Part shown: positions 37,170 through 47,737 of the stretch, piece after piece
Numbering within the stretch: position 1 is the stretch's first letter
Layout: every line of letters begins with the position of its first letter
From: Polaromonas sp. 39-63-25
Lineage (GTDB): Bacteria > Pseudomonadota > Gammaproteobacteria > Burkholderiales > Burkholderiaceae_C
Reading direction: 5' to 3'
Assembly (NCBI RefSeq): GCF_002278925.1
Contig: NZ_NCJH01000004.1
Coordinates: 1 to 64,000, forward strand
DNA: 64,000 nt
Translations under genes and position numbers: made by a program
The notes under the pieces: generated by a model
Databases searched by the model: none
Told to the model about the DNA's origin: nothing
The model's input: only the letters and a program-made list of their open reading frames with translations

Positions 37170-37175
37170 TATAAT
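37170..37175 (+). promoter_or_regulatory. -10 element of tRNA-Asn promoter
   Basis: TATAAT, a perfect consensus hexamer, ends 12 bases before the tRNA 5' end. The -35 region at the expected distance is not consensus. Confidence 0.6.
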
Positions 37176-37187
37176 CTTAGGCTGTAT

Positions 37188-37263
37188 TCCTCAATAGCTC
37201 AGTTGGTAGAGCGCCGGACTGTTAATCCGTAGGTCCCTGGTTCGAGCCCAGGTTGAGGAGCCA
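37188..37263 (+). tRNA. tRNA-Asn (anticodon GTT)
   Basis: A 76-base cloverleaf with encoded CCA. The acceptor arms are TCCTCAA/TTGAGGA, the D-loop is AGCTCAGTTGGTAGAGC, the anticodon loop is CTGTTAATC with anticodon GTT, and the T-arm is TTCGAGC with stem CCTGG/CCAGG. It is alone, with its own -10 and a terminator eight bases downstream. Confidence 0.97.
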
Positions 37264-37270
37264 AGATTTG

Positions 37271-37304
37271 AAGCCTGGACGTGCACAACGTCCAGGCTTT
37301 TTTC
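37271..37304 (+). terminator. Rho-independent terminator after tRNA-Asn
   Basis: The arms AGCCTGGACGT and ACGTCCAGGCT enclose five bases, followed by TTTTTCG. It ends the monocistronic tRNA transcript. Confidence 0.9.
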
Positions 37305-37396
37305 GTTGGCGGGGTTACCATTTGTGGGTGCGGTTCTTGCGCCACCGGCGCATGCGCTCAGCACGCCAAATCACACCCTTGCCCCACCCTCCTGCC

Positions 37397-38170
37397 ATGC
37401 GCAAGTCACCCCACCCCCTGCCCTGGCTGGATGCGGACGAACTTTTTCCGCCGGTGGAAACGGCGTGGGCCGAGGGTGATCCGGCGCCCGGCCTGCTGGC
37501 TGCGGGGCGCTCGCTCGATGTGGCAACCTTGCGCCAGGCGTATGCGCTGGGCATCTTCCCGTGGTTCGGGGTCGGCCAGCCCATCCTGTGGTGGAGCCCC
37601 GACCCGCGCATGGTGTTGCGTACCGACAATTTCAAGCTGCACCGCTCGTTGCGCAAAAGCCTGCTGCGTTTCATCGGCGCAGCCGGTCATGAGATTCGTT
37701 TTGACACGGCTTTTCCGGAGGTGATCCACGCCTGTGCCAGCACGCCGCGCGACGGCCAGCCGGGCACCTGGATCGTGCCGGACATGGTTCAGGCCTATAC
37801 CGCCCTGCACCGCGCGGGCCATGCCCACAGCGTGGAAACCTGGGTGAACGGCCGGCTCGTCGGCGGGCTGTACTGCGTCAACCTGGGTGGCATGGTGTTT
37901 GGCGAGTCGATGTTTGCCCACCAGACCGATGCGTCCAAGATGGCGCTGGCGGCACTGGTGGCTTTCTGCCGGGCCAAGGGCCTGCCCCTGATTGACTGCC
38001 AGCAAAACACGCGGCACCTGGCCTCGCTGGGCGCTGCGGAAATTCCCCGCGCGGAATTTGCCCGGCAGGTGGCCACCCTCGTGGCTCAAGCGCCACCCCG
38101 CTGGGAGTTTGACGCCCTATACTGGCAGCAGCTATTGACGGCCAGACCGCAGAATGACTTGACGACGTGA
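37397..38170 (+). CDS. aat: Leucyl/phenylalanyl-tRNA--protein transferase
   Basis: A 257-residue Aat with signature blocks [48 protein letters not shown] and [17 protein letters not shown]. It adds Leu or Phe to proteins with N-terminal Lys or Arg, creating N-degrons for ClpS/ClpAP. ATG 37397 was chosen by homology. Its stop overlaps the GTG start of the arginyltransferase-like gene, so both N-degron transferases are made together. Confidence 0.95.
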   Translation: MRKSPHPLPWLDADELFPPVETAWAEGDPAPGLLAAGRSLDVATLRQAYALGIFPWFGVGQPILWWSPDPRMVLRTDNFKLHRSLRKSLLRFIGAAGHEIRFDTAFPEVIHACASTPRDGQPGTWIVPDMVQAYTALHRAGHAHSVETWVNGRLVGGLYCVNLGGMVFGESMFAHQTDASKMALAALVAFCRAKGLPLIDCQQNTRHLASLGAAEIPRAEFARQVATLVAQAPPRWEFDALYWQQLLTARPQNDLTT

Positions 38171-38928
38171 CGCACCTCAAAGACCTGCCCCTCCAGACGC
38201 TGCAGTTTTATGCGACAGCGCCCTACCCCTGCAGCTATCTGCCGGGCAGGCAGGCCCGCTCGCAAGTCGCCACCCCCAGCCACCTGATTCACAACGCCGC
38301 CTACTCGGAGCTGGTGACCAACGGCTTTCGCCGCAGCGGCATGTTCACTTACCGCCCCTATTGCTACGGCTGCCAGGCCTGCGTGCCCCTGCGCGTGCCG
38401 GTGGCAACTTTCCAGCCGGACCGCAGCCAGCGCCGCGCCCGCAAGCAGCATCAGACGCTGCAGGTTCGCGTGCTCAAGCTGTGTTTCATGCCCGAGCACT
38501 ACCAGCTCTACCTGCGCTACCAGAATGGCCGGCACGCGGGCGGCGGCATGGACCACGACAGCATCGACCAGTACACGCAGTTTCTGCTGCAAAGCCGGGT
38601 CAACTCGCGCCTCGTGGAGTTTCGCGACACCCTGCCCAATGGCGAGGCCGGGGCGCTGAAAATGGTGTCCATCCTCGACGTGCTGGAAGACGGTGTGTCG
38701 GCGGTGTATACGTTTTACGAGCCCGACGTGCACACCAGTTATGGCACCTACAGCGTGCTCTGGCAGATTGAGCAGGCCCGGCAGCTGGGCTTGCCGCATG
38801 TGTATCTCGGCTACTGGATCGCCGAAAGCCCGAAGATGAGCTACAAGGCCAAGTTTTTGCCGAACCAGATCCTGGTCGATGGGCAATGGGTGAACTCTGC
38901 CACCCCGGGCCCAGCGAGCGCCGCCTGA
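38167..38928 (+). CDS. bpt: Aspartate/glutamate leucyltransferase (Bpt; arginyltransferase family)
   Basis: A 253-residue ATE1-family protein starting at GTG 38167, which overlaps the aat stop. Conserved blocks are [42 protein letters not shown] with its Cys pairs, and [24 protein letters not shown]. Bacterial Bpt transfers Leu to proteins with N-terminal Asp or Glu, feeding the same ClpS/ClpAP pathway as Aat. Without a functional test an arginyl preference cannot be excluded. Confidence 0.92.
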   Translation: MTHLKDLPLQTLQFYATAPYPCSYLPGRQARSQVATPSHLIHNAAYSELVTNGFRRSGMFTYRPYCYGCQACVPLRVPVATFQPDRSQRRARKQHQTLQVRVLKLCFMPEHYQLYLRYQNGRHAGGGMDHDSIDQYTQFLLQSRVNSRLVEFRDTLPNGEAGALKMVSILDVLEDGVSAVYTFYEPDVHTSYGTYSVLWQIEQARQLGLPHVYLGYWIAESPKMSYKAKFLPNQILVDGQWVNSATPGPASAA

Positions 38929-39018
38929 GAGCACCGTCTGTGAGGCAGGTCAAGACGAAGCGGCGTCCAATAGCGGCGTGCTGATTTCACCAGCTAAAAT
39001 CTGGTGAAGGTTACCCCC

Positions 39019-39810
39019 ATGAAAAAGCAAGATTCCCTCGCATCACCCGCCAAACCCACGGTTCAGGTCATTGAACGCATGTTCACCCTGCTGGAGATTC
39101 TGGCGGGCCGGGAGGAGGCCGTCTCGCTCAAGGAAATCAGCGAAAAATCCGGTCTGCACCCCTCGACAGCGCACCGCATCCTGAACGACCTGGCCACCGG
39201 CCGGTTTGTAGACCGGCCGGTGGCGGGCAGCTACCGGCTGGGCATGCGCCTGCTGGAACTCGGCAACCTGGTGAAGGCGCGCCTGAGCGTGCGGGACGCG
39301 GCGCTGACGCCCATGCGCGAGCTCCACCGGCTGATCCAGCAACCCGTCAACCTGAGCATGCGCCAGGGCGATGAAATCATTTATGTCGAACGCGCCTACA
39401 GCGAACGCTCCGGCATGCAGGTGGTACGCGCCATCGGTGGGCGCGCACCGCTGCACCTGACCTCGGTAGGCAAACTGTTTCTGGCTTTTGACGATCCCCA
39501 GCGATTGCGCAGTTATGCCACCCGCACCGGTTTGCCGGGCCAGACCAAAAACAGCATCACCCAGTTGGCGGTTCTGGAGCGCGAACTGTCCAAGGCACGC
39601 CAGTACGGCATTGCCCGCGACAACGAGGAACTGGAGCTGGGGGTGCGCTGCATGGCCGCCGGCATTTACGACGACCAGAGCAAGCTGGTGGCGGGACTGT
39701 CGATTTCTGCACCGGCCGACCGGCTGGATGAAAACTGGCTGCCCAAACTGCAGTCCACCGCGAGCGAGATCTCGGCGGCGCTGGGCTACAAGCCCAACAA
39801 TTTCAAGTAA
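39019..39810 (+). CDS. IclR-family transcriptional regulator
   Basis: A 263-residue IclR regulator. The N-terminal winged helix-turn-helix reads EISEKSGLHPSTAHRILNDLA, followed by YRLGMRLLELG and a GAF-like effector domain (VERAYSERSGMQVVRAIGGRAPLHLTSVGKLFLA). The ATG at 39019 has a GAAGG site; GTG 39004 in frame is possible. No catabolic operon adjoins it, so the target and inducer cannot be inferred. Confidence 0.9.
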   Translation: MKKQDSLASPAKPTVQVIERMFTLLEILAGREEAVSLKEISEKSGLHPSTAHRILNDLATGRFVDRPVAGSYRLGMRLLELGNLVKARLSVRDAALTPMRELHRLIQQPVNLSMRQGDEIIYVERAYSERSGMQVVRAIGGRAPLHLTSVGKLFLAFDDPQRLRSYATRTGLPGQTKNSITQLAVLERELSKARQYGIARDNEELELGVRCMAAGIYDDQSKLVAGLSISAPADRLDENWLPKLQSTASEISAALGYKPNNFK

Positions 39811-39816
39811 AAACGG

Positions 39817-39872
39817 GCCCTAGCCCTTGTCCCTATTGCGCTGGTAGCTACGTTTTTTATAGCAATTCAGCG
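39817..39872 (-). repeat. Family A repeat, intergenic copy
   Basis: Plus strand GGGCCCTAGCCCTTGTCCCT, then ATTGCGCTGGTAGCTACG and TTTTTTATAGCAATTC. It sits between the convergent IclR and pbpG genes. Confidence 0.82.
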
Positions 39873-39909
39873 GACCGGCCGGTCTACCGATCAGTGAAAA
39901 AAGTGGGCC

Positions 39910-40971
39910 TCAGCCGTTATTCGGCTGGGTGCTTGCGCTGATTTTGGGGGCGTTGACCGGTTGGGACTCCACCCAGCGGCGGACGCGCTCTGCGTCACCG
40001 AGGCGGCTCAATTTGCCGGCCGAATCAAGAAAAACCATGATCAGCTTGCGCCCTGCGATTTTGGTCTGCATCACGAGGCACTGGCCGGCTTCGGAGATGT
40101 AGCCGGTTTTTTGCAGGCCGATTTCCCACTCGGGATTTTTCACGAGCCGGTTGGTGTTGTTGTACTGCAGGGTCTGGCGGCCGACAGCAACCTGGTAGCC
40201 GGTCGAGGTGGACAACTCGCGCAGAACCGGATCGGCATGGGCCGCGTTGACCAGCGTCGCCAGGTCCTGAGCGCTCGACTGGTTCTGGCTGGACAGCCCT
40301 GTGGGCTCCACATAACGGGTGTCTTTCATGCCCAGCATTCTGGCCTTGGCGTTCATCAAGCCCACGAAGGTAGCCAGGCCGCCCGGGTAAGTGCGGCCAA
40401 GCGCATGCGCGGCGCGGTTTTCGCTGGACATCAGCGCCAGATGCAGCAGCTCGCCACGTGTCAGGCTGGCGCCCACGCGCAGGCGGGAGCTGCTGCCCTT
40501 TTCGGTGTCGACGTCGTCCTGGGTGATGGTGATGGTTTCGTCCATCGGCAGATGCGCGCCGCTGACGATCACGCCCGTCATCAACTTGGTCAGCGAAGCG
40601 ATGGGAAGCACCGCATGGTCGTTTTTGCTGAACAGCACTTCCTGGGTGTCCTGGTCAATCACCAGGGCCACGCTGGATTTCAGGTCAAGCGGGTCCTGTG
40701 CACCATGCAGGCCCGCCAGCTGGCCATATGACAGCCGGGGCGGCGAGGCCACGATCACCACGGACCTGCGCGAGGATTTGGAGACGAAGCGGGCACTTTT
40801 CCGGCTGGAAATCACCTTTTTCGACACCGTCTTGGCGGCGTGTGACTTTTTAACGATCTGGCGCTTCGCCGTGGCGGCGTCTGCCGCGGGCGAAATCAAG
40901 GCCGCCGAAAAGGTAAGAATTCCAACGACCTGTAAGGTCTGTTTGAAAATCGAATTCAGCGTGATGGACAT
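39910..40971 (-). CDS. pbpG: D-alanyl-D-alanine endopeptidase (PBP7-like)
   Basis: A 353-residue low-molecular-weight penicillin-binding protein. After a signal peptide (GILTFSAALISPAADA) and a Lys/Ser-rich linker come the three active-site motifs SLTK, SEN and KTG in correct order. It cleaves peptide cross-links in periplasmic peptidoglycan. ATG 40971 gives a normal signal peptide; an upstream in-frame start would not. A terminator for leuA lies between it and leuA, so it has its own promoter. Confidence 0.92.
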   Translation of the reverse strand: MSITLNSIFKQTLQVVGILTFSAALISPAADAATAKRQIVKKSHAAKTVSKKVISSRKSARFVSKSSRRSVVIVASPPRLSYGQLAGLHGAQDPLDLKSSVALVIDQDTQEVLFSKNDHAVLPIASLTKLMTGVIVSGAHLPMDETITITQDDVDTEKGSSSRLRVGASLTRGELLHLALMSSENRAAHALGRTYPGGLATFVGLMNAKARMLGMKDTRYVEPTGLSSQNQSSAQDLATLVNAAHADPVLRELSTSTGYQVAVGRQTLQYNNTNRLVKNPEWEIGLQKTGYISEAGQCLVMQTKIAGRKLIMVFLDSAGKLSRLGDAERVRRWVESQPVNAPKISASTQPNNG

Positions 40972-41023
40972 TGATTCGTCTCCAGATGCGATTAGTACGA
41001 AACCGCAGTGTATACAAATAGAA

Positions 41024-41057
41024 AAAGTCACGCAATATCAAAAGCTTGCGTGACTTT
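41024..41057 (-). terminator. Rho-independent terminator after leuA
   Basis: The arms AAAGTCACGCAA and TTGCGTGACTTT form a 12-base stem. On the minus strand the stem is followed by TTTTTCTATTTG, so it terminates leuA transcription about 110 bases past its stop. Confidence 0.88.
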
Positions 41058-41167
41058 CCTAAACGCAACAGTGAAGAGATCGGTCCATGCGGCTTTTCAG
41101 CCCACGCCAACCCACAAAAACTTACTAAACTGTTGAATATAAAAGGTTTTTTTGAAACCTTCCGGCC

Positions 41168-42706
41168 TCAACCCTGGGCAGCAACCCGATCAGCTTTACT
41201 TTGTAACTTGCTCAAGGCGCTCAAATAAGCCTTGGCAGAGGCGACCACGATGTCCGGATCGGCCCCGACGCCGTTGACCACACGGCCGCTGTTTTGCAGA
41301 CGCACCGTGACTTCTCCCTGGCTCTCCGTGGACCCGCTGATCGCGTTCACGGAATAAAGCACCATCTCTGCCCCGCTTTTGACATGGGTTTCAATGGCTT
41401 TGAGGGAGGCGTCCACCGGGCCGTTGCCATCCGATTCGCCGCGGACTTCCTTGCCGTCAACAGTGAAAACAACCGTCGCCTGCGGACGCTCACCGGTTTC
41501 GCTGTGCTGGGACAGCGAGACAAAGCCGTATTGCTCTTTCTCGTGGGTCACGCTTTCGTCGCTGACCAGCGCCAGGATGTCCTCGTCGAAAATCTCGCTC
41601 TTGCCGTCGGCCAGTTCCTTGAACCGGGCGAAAGCGGTGTTGGTGTCGGCTTCACTTTCCATCTGGATGCCCAGGTCCTGCAGACGCTGCTTGAAGGCGT
41701 TGCGGCCGCTGAGCTTGCCCAGCACCATCTTGTTGGAGCTCCAGCCCACGTCTTCGGCGCGCATGATCTCGTAGGTCTCGCGCGCCTTGAGCATGCCGTC
41801 CTGATGGATGCCCGAGGCATGAGCAAAGGCGTTGGCCCCGACCACGGCCTTGTTGGGCTGCACCACAAACCCGGTGGTCTGGCTGACCATGCGGCTAGCC
41901 GCCACGATATGCACCGGATCGATGTTCATCTCCAGGTTGAAATAGTCCTTGCGTGTCCGCACGGCCATGACAATTTCCTCGAGCGAGCAGTTGCCGGCAC
42001 GTTCGCCCAGGCCGTTGATCGTGCACTCGACCTGACGCGCACCGCCAATCTTCACGCCCGCCAGCGAATTGGCCACCGCCATGCCGAGGTCGTTGTGGCA
42101 ATGCACCGACCAGATGGCCTTGTCACTGTTGGGGACGCGCTCGCGCAGCGTCTTGATGAAATTGCCGTAGAGCTCGGGGACGGCGTAACCGACCGTGTCG
42201 GGCACGTTGATCGTGGTCGCACCTTCGGCGATCACGGCCTCGATGACGCGGCACAGGAAGTCGACATCGCTGCGATAGCCGTCTTCCGGGCTGAACTCGA
42301 CATCGGCCACCAGGTTGCGTGCAAAACGCACCGAGAGTTTGGCCTGTTCCAGCACCTGCTCCGGGCTCATGCGCAGCTTCTTTTCCATGTGCAGGGCACT
42401 GGTGGCAATGAAGGTGTGGATGCGGGCGCTGTTGGCACCCTTGAGCGCTTCGGCCGCGCGGGAAATGTCCCGGTCGTTGGCACGCGAAAGCGAACAGATG
42501 GTCGAGTCCTTGATGGCATTGGCAATCGCCTGCACCGCCTCGAAGTCGCCGTTGGAACTGGCGGCAAAGCCGGCCTCGATCACATCGACCCGCAGGCGCT
42601 CGAGCTGGCGGGCAATGCGCAGTTTTTCATCGCGCGTCATCGAGGCACCGGGCGACTGCTCACCATCCCGCAAGGTGGTGTCGAAAATGATCAATTTATC
42701 TGCCAT
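41168..42706 (-). CDS. leuA: 2-isopropylmalate synthase
   Basis: A 512-residue LeuA. The catalytic start is [17 protein letters not shown], and the metal-binding [16 protein letters not shown] and the C-terminal leucine-binding regulatory domain are present, so it should be feedback inhibited by leucine. It condenses acetyl-CoA with 2-oxoisovalerate in leucine synthesis. The start ATG 42706 has AGGAGAAC upstream. A 217-base leader between it and pssA holds a small leucine-containing peptide and a terminator hairpin, pointing to attenuation. Confidence 0.96.
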   Translation of the reverse strand: MADKLIIFDTTLRDGEQSPGASMTRDEKLRIARQLERLRVDVIEAGFAASSNGDFEAVQAIANAIKDSTICSLSRANDRDISRAAEALKGANSARIHTFIATSALHMEKKLRMSPEQVLEQAKLSVRFARNLVADVEFSPEDGYRSDVDFLCRVIEAVIAEGATTINVPDTVGYAVPELYGNFIKTLRERVPNSDKAIWSVHCHNDLGMAVANSLAGVKIGGARQVECTINGLGERAGNCSLEEIVMAVRTRKDYFNLEMNIDPVHIVAASRMVSQTTGFVVQPNKAVVGANAFAHASGIHQDGMLKARETYEIMRAEDVGWSSNKMVLGKLSGRNAFKQRLQDLGIQMESEADTNTAFARFKELADGKSEIFDEDILALVSDESVTHEKEQYGFVSLSQHSETGERPQATVVFTVDGKEVRGESDGNGPVDASLKAIETHVKSGAEMVLYSVNAISGSTESQGEVTVRLQNSGRVVNGVGADPDIVVASAKAYLSALSKLQSKADRVAAQG

Positions 42707-42752
42707 GCTTGTTCTCCTGAGAGGTCGATCTGATAGTCAAAAAACGCAACCC

Positions 42753-42793
42753 AAAACAAAACGGCCCGCTGCGTTTGCATACGGGCCGTTTGG
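42753..42793 (-). terminator. Attenuator terminator in the leuA leader
   Basis: On the minus strand the arms AAACGGCCCG and CGGGCCGTTT enclose 13 bases and are followed by TTTTGTTTT. It lies between the leader peptide stop and leuA, so transcription into leuA must pass it. Confidence 0.75.
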
Positions 42794-42808
42794 AATCGCG
42801 CGCGTGCG

Positions 42809-42865
42809 CTATCGCCTGTGCCCGTGTCGGTCCAGTAGCGATAGTGCAAGCGAAATTCGTTTCAT
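42809..42865 (-). CDS. Putative leuA leader peptide
   Basis: A short open frame encodes MKRISLALSLLDRHGHRR and a TAG stop. Four of 18 residues are leucine, read by CTT, CTA, CTA and CTG; CTA is rare in such GC-rich genomes. The Leu-codon stretch can pair with the sequence around its stop (42837-42847 with 42806-42816). ACGGGC inside the peptide region can pair with GCCCGT of the terminator arm as an antiterminator. This is the classic attenuation layout, unverified. A recognisable ribosome site is weak. Confidence 0.6.
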   Translation of the reverse strand: MKRISLALSLLDRHGHRR

Positions 42866-42923
42866 GGAAATCAATGTACCACAAATTGTGGCCAGGCCCA
42901 GGCCGGAGGGAATGGGGCGACGC

Positions 42924-43736
42924 CTACTTGTGCAGCCCGCGCTCATCCGGCTCGTCGGTTGAGGTCGAGATCACGCTGGTCTGCTGCCCCTTGGCCTTGC
43001 GCCAGCCATACAGCACGTAGCCGGAAAAGCCATAGATGACGAACAGACCGAACATGACGGTGGGCGGATCGATGTTGATCACGGCGATGCCCAGGGCAAT
43101 CAGCACGATGACGACAAACGGAACGCTGCGCTTGAGACTCACATCCTTGAAACTGTAAAACGGCACGTTGGTGACCATGGTCAGGCCCGAGTACAGGGTC
43201 AGCGCAAACATGAGCCAGCGAACTTCCTCGCCGCGCACGCCGGCCTCGGTCATCAGCCAGATGAAGCCCGCGACCAGCGCGGCCGCCGCCGGTGAAGGCA
43301 GGCCCTGGAAGAAACGCTTGTCGACCACCGCCGTGTTGACGTTGAAACGGGCCAGCCGCAGTGCGGCGCAGGCGCAATAGACAAAAGCCGCAATCCAGCC
43401 CCAGCGGCCCAGGCTCGTCAGCGCCCAGACGTAGGCAATCAATGCGGGCGCTGCGCCAAAGGACACCATGTCGGACAGCGAGTCCATCTGCTCGCCGAAC
43501 GCGCTCTGGGTGTTGGTCATGCGCGCCACGCGGCCGTCCAGGCTGTCGAGCACCATGGCACAGAACACACCGATGGCGGCCTGGTCGAAGCGGCCATTCA
43601 TGGCCATCACGATGGCGTAAAAACCGCCAAACAGCGCTGCCAGCGTGAACAGGTTGGGCAGGATGTAAATACCCTTGCGCCGCTTGCGCGGAACGAGTTC
43701 GTCGGACTCCTGCGCGGCGTCGTGACCGTCATGCAT
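42924..43736 (-). CDS. pssA: CDP-diacylglycerol--serine O-phosphatidyltransferase
   Basis: A 270-residue membrane enzyme of the CDP-alcohol phosphatidyltransferase family. The active-site motif DGRVARMTNTQSAFGEQMDS continues to D, matching DG-x2-AR-x8-G-x3-D-x3-D. About eight hydrophobic helices follow. It makes phosphatidylserine, the precursor of phosphatidylethanolamine. It sits between ilvC and leuA, but a terminator after ilvC and a leader before leuA suggest it is its own unit. Confidence 0.94.
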   Translation of the reverse strand: MHDGHDAAQESDELVPRKRRKGIYILPNLFTLAALFGGFYAIVMAMNGRFDQAAIGVFCAMVLDSLDGRVARMTNTQSAFGEQMDSLSDMVSFGAAPALIAYVWALTSLGRWGWIAAFVYCACAALRLARFNVNTAVVDKRFFQGLPSPAAAALVAGFIWLMTEAGVRGEEVRWLMFALTLYSGLTMVTNVPFYSFKDVSLKRSVPFVVIVLIALGIAVINIDPPTVMFGLFVIYGFSGYVLYGWRKAKGQQTSVISTSTDEPDERGLHK

Positions 43737-43838
43737 GCTGGGTGCTCCCGGTGTCAGGACCGTTTTCGCGCCAACCGCGCTGCGCCGATAGTGAATGATT
43801 CATGCTGTGAGGATACCAAACGGAGGCCATCAGAAATA

Positions 43839-43868
43839 AAAAAGCCGCGCAAATGTCTTGCGCGGCTT
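43839..43868 (-). terminator. Rho-independent terminator after ilvC
   Basis: The arms AAGCCGCGCAA and TTGCGCGGCTT enclose five bases. On the minus strand the stem is followed by TTTTATTTC after the paired thymines. Confidence 0.88.
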
Positions 43869-43908
43869 GAGGACTGGACCAAACGGGGCCGGTAAGCCCC
43901 GCCGGGTA

Positions 43909-45060
<1,152 letters not shown>

Positions 45061-45552
45061 TCAGACTCTCAGAATCCTCTCGCCGCGCCCTATGCCGCTT
45101 GAGCCGGTACGCACGGTTTCCAGAATCGCGCTGCGGTCAATCGCTTCCAGAAAGGCGTCGTTCTTGGACTGGTCACCGGTCAACTCGATCGTGTAGCTCT
45201 TTTCGGTGACATCGATGATCCGCCCGCGGAATATATCAGCCATGCGCTTCATCTCTTCGCGCTCCTTGCCGACGGCACGCACCTTGACCATCATGAGCTC
45301 GCGCTCGGTGTAGGAGCCTTCGGTCAGGTCCACCACCTTGACGACCTCGATGAGACGGTTCAGGTGCTTGGTGATCTGCTCGATCACGTCGTCGGAACCG
45401 GTGGTCTGGATGGTCATGCGCGACAGGCTGGCGTCTTCCGTCGGCGCCACGGTCAGGCTTTCGATGTTGTAGCCGCGCGCCGAAAACAGGCCGACCACGC
45501 GGGAAAGAGCGCCCGGCTCGTTTTCCAGCAAAACTGCAATGATGTGTTTCAT
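45061..45552 (-). CDS. ilvH: Acetolactate synthase small (regulatory) subunit
   Basis: A 163-residue regulatory subunit. The N-terminal ACT domain (IIAVLLENEPGALSRVVGLFSARGYNIESL) carries the valine-binding signature, and the C-terminal ALS_ss_C domain follows. It confers feedback inhibition and full activity on IlvI. It lies 103 bases after ilvI and 135 bases before ilvC, in one operon interrupted by the family C repeat. Confidence 0.96.
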   Translation of the reverse strand: MKHIIAVLLENEPGALSRVVGLFSARGYNIESLTVAPTEDASLSRMTIQTTGSDDVIEQITKHLNRLIEVVKVVDLTEGSYTERELMMVKVRAVGKEREEMKRMADIFRGRIIDVTEKSYTIELTGDQSKNDAFLEAIDRSAILETVRTGSSGIGRGERILRV

Positions 45553-45655
45553 GTGAAGATTCCTCTTTTCGCTGCCCTCCCCCGCGCACGGTAATGCGCG
45601 GGCTCGGCAGGCAATAGATTCGTCAGGTGACGGTTGATGAAATGGCGTACGCCGC

Positions 45656-47437
45656 TTACAGGTCCTCGGACCCGAGCAGCATCTCGGTGATGCCCTTGCC
45701 GGCCTGCACCATCGGGAACACGTTCTCGGTGGGGTCGGTGCGGAAGTCCATGAACACAGTGCGGTCCTTGAGCTTGCGCGCCTCGCGCAGCGCCGGTTCG
45801 ACGTCCTGCGGTTTTTCGATCAGCATGCCGACGTGGCCATAGGCTTCGGCGAGCTTCACGAAATTGGGCAGTGCGTCCATGTAGCTGCTGCTGTAGCGGC
45901 CGGCGTATTCGACTTCCTGCCACTGGCGCACCATGCCCAGGTAGCGGTTGTTCAGCGAGACGATCTTGATCGGCGTGTTGTACTGCAGGCAGGTTGACAG
46001 CTCCTGGATGCACATCTGCACCGAGCCTTCGCCGGTGATGCAGTACACCTCGCTGTCAGGCTTGGCCAGCTTGATGCCCATGGCGTACGGTATGCCCACA
46101 CCCATGGTGCCCAGGCCACCGGAGTTGATCCAGCGGCGCGGCTCGTCGAACTTGTAGTACTGCGCCGCCCACATCTGGTGCTGGCCGACATCGGACGTGA
46201 TGTAGGTGTCGGCGTCCTTGGTCATGTTCCACAGGGTTTCAACCACGTACTGCGGCTTGATCACGTCGCCCTTGCCCAGGCTGTATTTCATGCAGTCGCG
46301 CTTGCGCCAGCCTTCAATGGTTTCCCACCAGCCGCCCAGGGCATTGCCGTCGGGCTTGAGACCAGACTCCTTGATCATCGCTATCAGTTCAGTCAGCACA
46401 TCCTTGACGTCGCCGACGATGGGGATGTCGACCTTGACGCGTTTGGAGATGCTCGACGGGTCGATGTCGATGTGGATGATCTTGCGTTCGTTCTGCGCAA
46501 AGTGTTTCGGGTTGCCGATCACACGGTCGTCAAAACGCGCGCCGACCGCCAGCAGCACATCGCAGTGCTGCATCGCGTTGTTGGCTTCGATGGTGCCGTG
46601 CATGCCCAGCATGCCGAGGAATTTTTTGTCGGTGGCCGGGTAGGCGCCCAGGCCCATCAGCGTGTTGGTGCAGGGGTAACCCAGCATGTCCACCAGCGTG
46701 CGCAGCTCCTGCGAGGCATTGCTCAGCAACACGCCGCCGCCGGTGTAGATGTAGGGGCGCTTGGCCGTCATCAACAACTGCAGCGCCTTGCGGATCTGCC
46801 CGCCATGGCCCTTGCGCACCGGGTTGTAGGAACGCATTTCGACGGTCTGGGGGTAACCGCTGTAGGACGTCTTGTTGAACGAGACGTCCTTGGGGATGTC
46901 CACCACCACCGGCCCGGGCCGGCCGCTGCGTGCAATGTGGAAGGCCTTCTTCAGCGTCTCGGCCATCTGCCGCACATCCTTGACCAGGAAGTTGTGCTTG
47001 ACGATGGGACGCGTGATGCCGACCGTGTCGCACTCCTGGAAGGCATCCAGGCCAATCGCGTGCGTGGGCACCTGGCCGGTGATGATCACCATCGGGATGC
47101 TGTCCATGTAGGCCGTCGCAATCCCGGTGACGGCATTGGTCACGCCGGGGCCGGAAGTGACCAAGGCCACGCCCACCTCGCCGGTGGCGCGGGCGTAGCC
47201 GTCAGCCGCATGCACGGCCGCCTGCTCGTGGCGCACCAGGACGTGCTGGATGGTGTCCTGCTTGTAAAAAGCGTCGTAGATATGCAGGACGGCGCCGCCG
47301 GGGTAACCCCAGACGTGCTTGACGCCTTCGGCCTGCAGGGCCTTGATGAGGATTTCCGCGCCGCGGAGTTCTTGCGGGGTTGTTGGGGCAGAAGCTGCCG
47401 CCGCTGCCGAAGCGAGTTCGGCCTTTGTGATTTCCAT
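45656..47437 (-). CDS. ilvI: Acetolactate synthase large (catalytic) subunit
   Basis: A 593-residue thiamin-diphosphate enzyme. The N-terminal GAEILIKALQAEGVKHVWGYPGG and catalytic Glu in VRHEQAAVHAADGYAR are present, and the ThDP/Mg motif begins with GEGSVQM (Glu in place of the more usual GDGS Asp) and ends with NN. It condenses pyruvate with pyruvate or 2-oxobutyrate. ATG 47437 was chosen although the N-terminal 20 residues are Ala/Thr-rich. It is the first gene of ilvI-ilvH-ilvC. Confidence 0.96.
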   Translation of the reverse strand: MEITKAELASAAAAASAPTTPQELRGAEILIKALQAEGVKHVWGYPGGAVLHIYDAFYKQDTIQHVLVRHEQAAVHAADGYARATGEVGVALVTSGPGVTNAVTGIATAYMDSIPMVIITGQVPTHAIGLDAFQECDTVGITRPIVKHNFLVKDVRQMAETLKKAFHIARSGRPGPVVVDIPKDVSFNKTSYSGYPQTVEMRSYNPVRKGHGGQIRKALQLLMTAKRPYIYTGGGVLLSNASQELRTLVDMLGYPCTNTLMGLGAYPATDKKFLGMLGMHGTIEANNAMQHCDVLLAVGARFDDRVIGNPKHFAQNERKIIHIDIDPSSISKRVKVDIPIVGDVKDVLTELIAMIKESGLKPDGNALGGWWETIEGWRKRDCMKYSLGKGDVIKPQYVVETLWNMTKDADTYITSDVGQHQMWAAQYYKFDEPRRWINSGGLGTMGVGIPYAMGIKLAKPDSEVYCITGEGSVQMCIQELSTCLQYNTPIKIVSLNNRYLGMVRQWQEVEYAGRYSSSYMDALPNFVKLAEAYGHVGMLIEKPQDVEPALREARKLKDRTVFMDFRTDPTENVFPMVQAGKGITEMLLGSEDL

Positions 47438-47737
47438 GATGAACCTTTGTGAATTTCTCTAACGAAATACCTTGGGTGCCTCTTCGCCCACTCTTGTGGA
47501 GTAGCGTCGAGACTTGAGGCCAAAACCATGGACGGAAACATATCCCGCCGGGTCATGACCCGTTTGCTGTTTGAATTGCAATGCATATTATGGCATCAGG
47601 CGGCGCGTGGCCAGCGGAGCGTGCAAAAAAGTCCGGCCGGCACCATGCTTGATGCGATAATTTTGCAGCTTTGGACGCTTCACTGCGCCTGAAAAACACA
47701 ACAATGACGACGCTGGGACGAATCGGGATGCATCCCC
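47438..47737. other. 300-base divergent promoter region of ilvI and sigma factor
   Basis: No gene is visible. It contains a perfect 14-base palindrome (47549-47562) and, on the minus strand near 47590, CATAAT as a possible -10 for ilvI, which would give a leader of about 140 bases. I found no leader peptide rich in branched-chain codons ending before ilvI. Confidence 0.55.
47549..47562. promoter_or_regulatory. Palindrome in ilvI upstream region
   Basis: CGGGTCATGACCCG is a perfect 14-base inverted repeat about 112 bases before the ilvI start and 176 before the sigma factor start. It could be an operator for either; no regulator is assigned. Confidence 0.4.

Noticed and set aside
38120-38145. 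GGCAGCAGCTATTGACGGCC at the aat 3' end, considered as a family A fragment
   Set aside because: The match is short, and the encoded YWQQLLTAR fits the normal Aat C-terminus.
41294-42733. 479-codon open frame on the plus strand
   Set aside because: Antisense of leuA; would also run into the leuA leader.
46178-47452. 424-codon open frame on the plus strand
   Set aside because: Antisense of ilvI with His/Val/Arg-rich composition.
47140-47586. Possible ilvI leader peptide on the minus strand beginning near 47540
   Set aside because: The frame runs past the ilvI start, lacks a cluster of branched-chain codons and is not followed by a terminator hairpin.
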